Positions 57,361 to 64,000 of a stretch of DNA of 64,000 nt are shown piece after piece. This DNA comes from Avena insularis (Eukaryota > Streptophyta > Magnoliopsida > Poales > Poaceae): the NCBI GenBank assembly GCA_023614405.1, contig CM042691.1, positions 173,572,927-173,636,926 on the forward strand. The letters run 5' to 3'. Every line of letters begins with the position of its first letter. Position 1 is the first letter of the stretch. The notes under the pieces are model-generated. The model saw only the letters and a list, made by a program, of their open reading frames with translations. It did no database searches and had not been told where the DNA came from. The position numbers and the translations under genes are program-made.

Positions 57361-57985
57361 CGCAATGGCCGTCTTTTTCTCATGCATGCTGAAGAAGCTC
57401 AGGATGCGCCAGACGTCGTGCTGGGTATGTTTTCTGTTCATTCAGTACTTGCAAGAGTGTTGTTTGATTCTGGTGCATCGCATTCATTTGTCACCGAAGA
57501 ATTTGCATGCACTAGTAAAATTCAACCAACCAAACTGAAGCATGTCATGATTGTTCAAATTCCCGGATCAACCACCAAGGCTAGGCAAATTTGCAAAGCC
57601 GTCCCTATCCGAATCCATGGCATAGATTTTTATGCAAATCTGATAGTACTCGGAACTAAAGGTTTGGAAGTAGTACTAGAAATCGATTGGATGTCCAAAC
57701 ATAAAGGATTAATTGACTGTGCCAAGAAAGCCATAACCATGACCAGTACCGCCGGAATATCAGTCGAGCATATATCTGAAACCTTACCCCGTCAATTCAA
57801 GTGTAATAAGAGTATAGCCCAACCTACCATTGACCAAGTCCGGATAGTCTGTGAATACCCCGATGTATTTCCAAATGTTTTTCCCGGTATGCCCCCAGAT
57901 CGGGATATCGAGTTCATCATCGAACTAATCCCCGGAACTGGACCCATAGCCCAGAGACCCTATAGTATGAACCTGTCAGAGCTAG
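57361..57985 (+). pseudogene. pol: W protease and pre-RT segment
   Basis: In frame with gag: [20 protein letters not shown], then [20 protein letters not shown] (active site DSG), [34 protein letters not shown], then [20 protein letters not shown] and [12 protein letters not shown]. It is intact as read. Confidence 0.88.
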
Positions 57986-58650
57986 CAGAACTGAAGAAGC
58001 AACTGGATTCCATGCTGGAAATTGGATTGATCCAACCAAGTGCATCACCATGGAGATCACCTGTCTTATTTGTGGACAAGAAGGATGGAGGTAACCGTTT
58101 GTGTACGGATTATCGGAAGTTGAATGATGTCACTATCAAGAACAAGTACCCCTTGCCCAAGATAGAAGATTTGTTTGATCAGTTGCCCGGTGCCAAAGTG
58201 TTTTCTAAGAATGACCTTAGAACTGGCTATCACCAACTCAAAATTCGTGCAGAGGATATTCCAAAGACTGCCTTTACCACCAGATATGGATTGTATGAGT
58301 ATACAGTCATGTCTTTCGGATTAACCAATGCCCCCCGCTTATTTCATGAATCTCATGAATAAGATTTTTATGGACTTCCTGGATAAGTTTGTCGTTGTTT
58401 TCATTGATGACATTCTGATTTATTCCAAATCAGAAGAAGAAGAACATGAGCTACACCTAAGGACCATTCTTGGAACCCTTAGAGAGCATCAGTGATATGC
58501 AAAGTTTAGCAAATGTGAATTCTGGTTACAAGAGGAAGGATTCCTCGGTCACATTGTATCAGCCGGAGGAATTGCCGTTGACCCTGCCAAAGTGAAAGAT
58601 GTAGAAGATTGGCAATCCCCAACCACTCAAACCTAAGTTCGTGCATTTCT
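57986..58650 (+). pseudogene. pol: W reverse transcriptase, frameshifted
   Basis: [55 protein letters not shown] (first catalytic Asp), [14 protein letters not shown], then an indel near 58340. The frame resumes with [16 protein letters not shown] (catalytic pair near 58400-58411). TGA at ~58494 and TAA at ~58634 follow in the connection ([20 protein letters not shown]). Confidence 0.9.
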
Positions 58651-59205
58651 CGGATTGGCGGGATACTACCGCAAATTCGTAGAAGGATTCTCTAGTATCG
58701 CCAGACCCATGACCCAACTGCTGAAGAAGGACAAGAAGTTTGAATGGACCGACAAATGTGAAGCGAGTTTTCAAGAACTCAAGAGGAGATTGATTTCAGC
58801 CCCAATCTTGATCATGCCAGATATCACGAAGCCCTTCGATGTGTATTGTGACGCATCCAAGATTGGTCTCGGATGTGTGCTAATGCAAGAAGGCAAAGTT
58901 ATATCTTATCTATCTCGACAACTGAAGCAACATGAGCAAAATTACCCAACCCATGACCTCGAACTCGTAGCCGTAGTTCTAGCCCGGAAGACATGGAGAC
59001 ATTACCTGATGGGAAACTGTTGTGAGATTTATTCGGATCACAAGAGCCTAAAGTATATATTCACTCAGAAGGAGCTGAATATAAGCAAAGAAGATGGATT
59101 GAGATAATCAAGGATTACGACCTGGACATTCACTATCACCCTGGTAAAGCCAACGTAGTAGCCGATGCCCTTAGCAGATTGCCGTGCCACTTGAACTCCA
59201 TGATT
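58651..59205 (+). pseudogene. pol: W RNase H region
   Basis: [40 protein letters not shown], then RNase [37 protein letters not shown] and [18 protein letters not shown] frameshift at ~59090 is followed by [17 protein letters not shown]. All four catalytic acidic residues can be seen across the two frames. Confidence 0.9.
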
Positions 59206-60330
59206 TCGATGGAGAAACCAAGTTTGCATAAAGAGATGAAAGATTTTCGAATGGAATTAGTAAGCGAAGGATTTTTGGCTAGCATAGAACTCCAGCCCAC
59301 TTTGATCAGCCAGATCAAAGAGGCGTAGAAAGGAAATGCTAGTATCAACGGAATAAAGCGTCGTATCGGTACAGGCAAAGTACCCTGATTCACTGAAGAT
59401 GAAGAAGGAGTTCTGTGGTACAAAGGACGCCTTTTGTACCATCAGATTCTGAGTTGAAAGAAATTATTTTGAAGGAGGCTCATGATACTCTTTATTCTAT
59501 CCATCCCGGAGGAAGTGAGATGTATCAAGATTGAAAAGAGCAATTTTGGTGGCATAAGATGAAGAGATAAATCGGAAGATATATTGCCAAGTGTGATATT
59601 TGTCAGCGAGTCAAGGCCAGACATCAAAGACCCGCTGGATTGTTACAACCATTGCAGATTCCGGAATGGAAATGGGATTCTATAGGAATGGACTTTATCA
59701 CTGGACTACCTACTTCTAGTAGGGGAAATGACTCTATCTGGGTCATAGTGGACAGATTGTCCAAAGTCGCCCATTTCTTGCCCGTCAAAACCACATATCA
59801 GAGTTCGAAACTAGCAGAGTTATACATTGCTCGAATCATTAGTTTGCATGGAGTCCCCAAGAACATAGTATCGGATCGAGGAACTCAGTTTACCTAGAGA
59901 TTCTGGAAGAAAGTACAAGAAGGTTTAGGAACCCGCCTAGATTTCAGCACCGCGTATCACCCTCAGACCGATGGACAAACGGAGCGAGTAAACCAAATAC
60001 TCGAAGATATGCTGAGAGCATGTGTGTTAGAATATGGATCCAAGTGGGAAGACTGTCTGCCGTTTGTAGAATTTTCTTACAACAACAGTTATCAAGCCAG
60101 TTTGCAAATGGCCCCATTTGAATTCATGTACGGCAGGAACTGTCGCACCCCTTTGAACTAGTCCGAAGTAGGAGAGAGTCATATTTTTGGACCCGACATC
60201 CTACAAGAAGCAGAAGAGAAGGTTCACAAGATTCATGAGCACCTCAAGACCGCCCAATCCTGACAAAAGAGTTACGCCGACAAGAGTCGTAGAGACCTCG
60301 CCTTCAATATAGGAGATTTTGTTTATCTGA
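59206..60330 (+). pseudogene. pol: W integrase, multiple stops
   Basis: The zinc finger region is visible out of frame near 59475-59630 (EAHDTLYSIHPGGSEMY, then AKCDICQRVKARH) with two stops. The core starts GLLQPLQIPEWKWDSIGMDF (first Asp), then DSIWVIVDRLSKVAHFLPV and IVSDRGTQFT (second Asp), with TAG at ~59895. Then comes YHPQTDGQTERVNQ (Glu), a YNNSYQASLQMAPFEFMYGR block, TAG at ~60161 and TGA at ~60263. Confidence 0.88.
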
Positions 60331-60746
60331 AAGTGTCGCCATTGAAGGGAATGCAGCGTTTCCAACTCAAAGGAAAGTTAGCCCCCAGATATATCGGACC
60401 TTTCCAGATTCTGAACCGTCGAGGAGAAGTATCGTATCAATTTGAACTACCTGAAGAGATGTCAGCCGTGCACAATGTGTTCCATATCTCGTTACTTCGC
60501 AAGTGTCTCGAAGTCCCCGAGAAGACCGAAGTATTCAAGAATATCGATCATCGGACCATAGAGATCAATGATGACCTAACCTATCCCGAAGTACCTATTC
60601 GTATTTTGGAAGAAGCTTTTCGAACTACCCGAACCCGAAGCATCAATTTTCTCAAGATTCAGTGGAGCAACCACACAGAAGAGGAAGCTACCTGGGAACA
60701 CGAAGATCACATCAAGACGGAGTTTCCCGATCTCTCCAAATCCTAG
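60331..60746 (+). pseudogene. pol: W integrase C-terminus with intact chromodomain
   Basis: An open 137-residue stretch: MQRFQLKGKLAPRYIGPFQI, HNVFHISLLRKC, then the chromodomain (EVPIRILEEAFRTTRTRS, FLKIQWSNHTEEEATWE, HEDHIKTEFPDL) and TAG at 60744-60746. The aromatic and acidic pattern (W, EE, ATWE) is that of the plant chromovirus group with a C-terminal chromodomain. In Z the same domain is cut by a stop after HHSEE. Confidence 0.9.
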
Positions 60747-60790
60747 GTAAGCTTTTCGTCCTTTTTCAAATGACGGGACGAGACTTTGTT

Positions 60791-60815
60791 TAAGGGAGGA
60801 AGGTTTGTAACATCC
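60791..60815 (+). other. Polypurine tract of W
   Basis: taagggaggaaggtt ends directly before the 3' LTR TG at 60816. Confidence 0.82.
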
Positions 60816-63422
60816 CAAAAATACTAAACTTGGATCATCAATTTCTAATCATCAAAATTAGGGTTAACAAAAACTTTGTTAAATAAAATTATGAATGCAT
60901 GCATATGAGTATGCATTAAACTTGAAATTCTTTTGAACCACCTTGTTTGTGTGTTTCCTTGCTTGTAAAATGTTTCTTAGGTGAAATAAACATCATCTAA
61001 AACATTTCCCACACTTTTCCTAAAGACAAGTAAATCAAAACAAATAAAATAAAGGAATGGTCATTTTGACCAATTTAACTCCCATACCTACTTGGCTGCC
61101 TCAAACTTTCAGAACCTAACAGAAACTTTTCTGGATCTTTGCACCCCTTGAATGTATTCATAACAAAGTATCAAGGAACACTTTGTGATCATCCAGAAAC
61201 TTTCAAATGCATAGTTTAAATGACAATTCAAAATTGAATCTCTATCACATGGGAAGATCCCACTTTTTCAAAAACCACTCAAACGAGCTCAACTTTCAAA
61301 ACCCAAGCATCTGCAGACTCACCAGCACCAATCTAGCAAACCCACCAAAAATCTTTTCAAAATTCAAAACTTGATTTCATGCGGCCATTTCATCAAACAG
61401 GTTGCAGACACAAATCATCAAAATTCTAAACACTATAGTGAGCAGTGATTGAAGCCTAACTTGTTCCCTCTCTAGCTCACAACCAACTCAGTAGATCATC
61501 TAGCAAGATTAACTAAACACTAGAACTACTATGAGCTTGGCATTACCATCAATGGTGAACAACCAAAGCCAACCTTGTCACCCCCATGTCGACAGCAAGC
61601 TAGGAAGAGAAGCAAGCCTAGCCAGCATGTCTGGGAGGCAGCCCACCGTCCACCGCCACCCCCTGTCCCAGCCGCGAGCGTTGCCAAGCCCTGGACCACA
61701 CGCACGAACCATGCCAACCTCGCCAGCGACCATGCCGAGCGTGCGCCAGAGCGCCACCCTCGACCGAAGCCCACAGACCGCGCGCCGCCCTCGCCGCGTG
61801 CATACACAATCCCCACCGACCCAGGAGACTGCCAGGCATCCTTGTTCGCCACCCCGTGCCGCAGAGCCACCGCTCGCCGTCGAAGACGCCGCCTCTGCCG
61901 CGCAGAGGGTCGCATGTTCCAGACCAAGCCACATCGCCCCACGCCTCAAAACCATGTCGTTGAGCATTGCCAGGGAACACCGCACCGTCCCCTACCGTAG
62001 CCCATGCAAATAGCCGCCTGTAACATCGCCCCCGACGAGCTCACCGTGCGCCCCGTCGGTCCCCTCGCTCGACTATAAATAGAGGACTCCCCCGCTTGAA
62101 TTCTTCACACCATTCTTCTCCCCTCTCATCACTGATCGTGCCACACCATTCCCAGAGCAAGGCGAGCACCACCTCGCCAGAATTTCACCGGAGTCCGCCG
62201 CCTCTCGAGAAGAAGGGCGCCATCGATTTCGTCCACCCTAGGAGCTGCCGCGACCACCCCTGATTTCGCCATCGTCGACTTCGTCGTTCGCCCGCCTCGC
62301 CAACCCTCGCCTGCACCCCGGTGAGCCCCCAGCACCCCTCACTGTCCACGCTAGGTTTCTTTCTCGCCAGCTTTGCCTCGCGTCGACGATGACTCCCAGC
62401 CGTTGTATTAGAATCATATCGAATGACCCACGTTGCCCCGTACCGCTTTGCCCCTTCCTGTCTCACTGACGAGTGGGCACACCCACTTAAGAAGCCTGCG
62501 GGAGCACTGCGCTTAGCAGGCCGGCCCGTTAACTTTTCCCGCGCAGCCCAGTTATTTGAATTAAACATTTTTCATTTTTGTTTCAAACTCACTTCTTTAC
62601 TCAATTTCAAAAATTAACCCAGATCGATTCAGTGCACCAAATTGAATGAAACCAATTTTGTTAGAAAGGACTGTGAATGCTGAATCCAAGCCCGTTGGAT
62701 TCAAGTCATTTGCATCTATAGATCACCCATGGTAAAAATAACAAGGAAGATGCTTTTCTGCATTCAAACATTTTTCAAATTTAAACCCTAATAGATTTTC
62801 AGTTGATTCCAACTCTCAAAAATCACATTTAACCTTACCTTTCAGAATATATAAAAATATATAGGTTTACTTGCAGAAATAATGTTCAAGTAATAAAAGA
62901 TTGCTACATAGGAATTTCTAGCCACTTTAATTAATTAAAATAAAAGGGTAAAACCTTATTAAATTGTGACACCACTTTAAATCACATTCCCTTGGACTAC
63001 AATATGTGGTGATGACATGTGTCAACATGATCCCATGTTTGGTTTGGAGAATATTAAATCTTAAGTAGTTTTTCAATGAGTAGAAATTACTTTTCTAAAA
63101 ATAAAAGGAATTAAACCAAGCCTTAACCTTGTAATGTTAGAGATGATGTTAGATCATCTATAGGACCCTTGTGTGTGATGATTGCAAGTAGTTAAGTATT
63201 GTTTGGTGATTGTGTACATCGTATTTATTTATAGACGCTAGTACCAACCAAGGATACGAGGAGGAAGGAGAATACTACGAAGAAGAAGCCGAGGAGAACT
63301 TCAACCACTTCTCTGCTCAAGGCAAGCTTATACTGATACTGATGCAAGCTAACACTTGCCAGATACTTTACCTATGCAAGCCAATACTTGCTACTATGCC
63401 TACTATATGCCTTAAGCATATG
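60816..63422 (+). repeat. 3' LTR of W, first 2.6 kb (interrupted)
   Basis: Starts tgtaacatcccaaaaatact and follows the 5' LTR closely to ..cttaagcatatg at 63422, where the 5' LTR continues tgatcatacc (near 53570) but here a new TG-start sequence begins. TATA at 62073-62082. A ~30-base segment at 61046-61078 is absent from the 5' LTR but has a counterpart in the solo LTR (near 16922-16950), so the 5' LTR suffered the deletion. Confidence 0.9.
63234..63340 (+). other. Acid-rich coding-like segment 1 in W 3' LTR
   Basis: The frame reads DASTNQGYEEEGEYYEEEAE, then ENFNHFSAQGKL, after tttatttatag. It is the third copy of this segment in the window (also 19114 and 53379). Confidence 0.4.
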
Positions 63423-64000
63423 TGTCACATCCCAAGATTTTCCAAATCTTGTAATGTGGAAAACAAATGAATAAAATAAAACTTTGTTGATTTTCAGGGT
63501 GAGAAGAAACTTTTTGAATCCAATTGGAAACCTTCAAACCAATTTGGATGAAATAAATCCTAAAGGGATTTAAAAAGATAAACATTTAATAAAAGAAAAT
63601 AAAAATATTTGGAATTACTATTTTGGATCTTTTAATAAAAAGATTTGTTTTCAAAAGAAAAGGATAGAAATAAAATAAGTATTATTTTAAAGAGCCAAAT
63701 TAAAACTTGGCCAAGCCTTTGAAATAAAATATTTCTATTTGACAAAAATAGTAAAGGTTTATTTAAAATAAAATAATGAGGATTTAATATCCAAGTTTAT
63801 TAAAAAAATAATAAAGGTTTTACTATTTTAAATAAACATCAAAACTTATTTATTTATTTTAAACAAGTTTTCCAAGTATTCTTTATTTTCAAATAAAACC
63901 TACTGATTTGGTTTTGAAAATAATTAAATTTCAAAGGGAGAATGTAAATAAAACAAATTCCATTTTGATTTAATAAACATGGTCTATTTATTTAATTAAT
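63423..64000 (+). mobile_element. Start of an unidentified AT-rich element inserted in W 3' LTR
   Basis: tgtcacatcccaagattttc opens at the exact point where homology to the W 5' LTR ends. The TG..CATCCC start is typical of gypsy LTRs. The rest (to 64000) is AT-rich with many aataaaat runs and no frame. The right end, target duplication and identity lie outside the window. Confidence 0.6.

Larger units (their letters stand above)
50996..63422 (+). mobile_element. Ty3/gypsy chromodomain element W (3' LTR interrupted)
   Basis: 5' LTR 50996-54963 (3968 bp), primer-binding site, ORF0 55194-55988, gag-pol 56224-60746 ending in a chromodomain, polypurine tract, 3' LTR from 60816. The 3' LTR is cut at 63423 by the start of another element, so the right end and the target duplication are not visible; the left flank is gattg. 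Every W gene has stops or frameshifts. The element lies inside the Y LTR fragment. A related solo LTR is at 16682-20695. Confidence 0.92.

Noticed and set aside
1..64000. CRISPR arrays, operons, toxin or defence systems
   Set aside because: No spaced short repeats and no prokaryotic gene organisation; the DNA is clearly plant retrotransposon sequence.

Overview
The window is intergenic plant DNA of the large-genome grass type, most likely Triticeae (wheat, barley or Aegilops). It is made almost entirely of nested LTR retrotransposons. I see no host gene, tRNA gene, rRNA gene, CRISPR array or prokaryotic feature. The evidence is paired LTRs with TG...CA ends, 5-bp target-site duplications, primer-binding sites of the initiator-Met tRNA type (TGGTATCAGAG), purine-rich tracts, and decayed gag-pol with recognisable Ty1/copia and Ty3/gypsy domains. 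Family names are withheld unless the similarity is clear, because no database search was possible.

Layout: 1-6601, copia element 'copia1' (+, 5' LTR outside the window). 6602-14831, an older copia element Y1 (-), into whose 3' LTR copia1 is inserted. 14832-21310, a Ty3/gypsy element of Tat-like type, G1 (-), with a solo LTR of another gypsy family at 16682-20695. 21311-31745, a chromodomain Ty3/gypsy element Z (-) with one truncated LTR. 31746-33898, gypsy G2 (+). 33899-50321, copia element Y2 (+), interrupted at 38767-46726 by a structurally complete copia2 (+). 50322-50595, a return to the G2 reverse transcriptase. 50596-50995, a stray Y LTR fragment. 50996-63422, a chromodomain gypsy element W (+) with LTRs of about 4 kb, cut at 63423 by the start of another element that runs out of the window.

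The main structural result is that G1+Y1 and G2+Y2 are two arms of one inverted duplication. Y enters G at the same base in both arms, and diagnostic bases pair the 5' LTRs of Y1 and Y2 with each other, and likewise the 3' LTRs. Later insertions (copia1, the solo LTR, copia2, Z) each occur in one arm only, and the other arm keeps the matching empty site. This gives a relative order: G, then Y into G, then inverted duplication, then the four later insertions. The arms differ by roughly 4-10% by eye, so this is not an assembly echo.

The second result is an extra open frame upstream of gag (called ORF0 here) in both chromodomain gypsy elements Z and W. The two share a short motif block (RLCG, then RRD..G.P.E) followed by a coiled coil and an acidic tail. 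The LTRs of the W family also carry two short conserved acid-rich coding-like segments. All polyproteins here are broken by stops and frameshifts, and many of the stops fit C-to-T decay. No complete autonomous element is present in the window.
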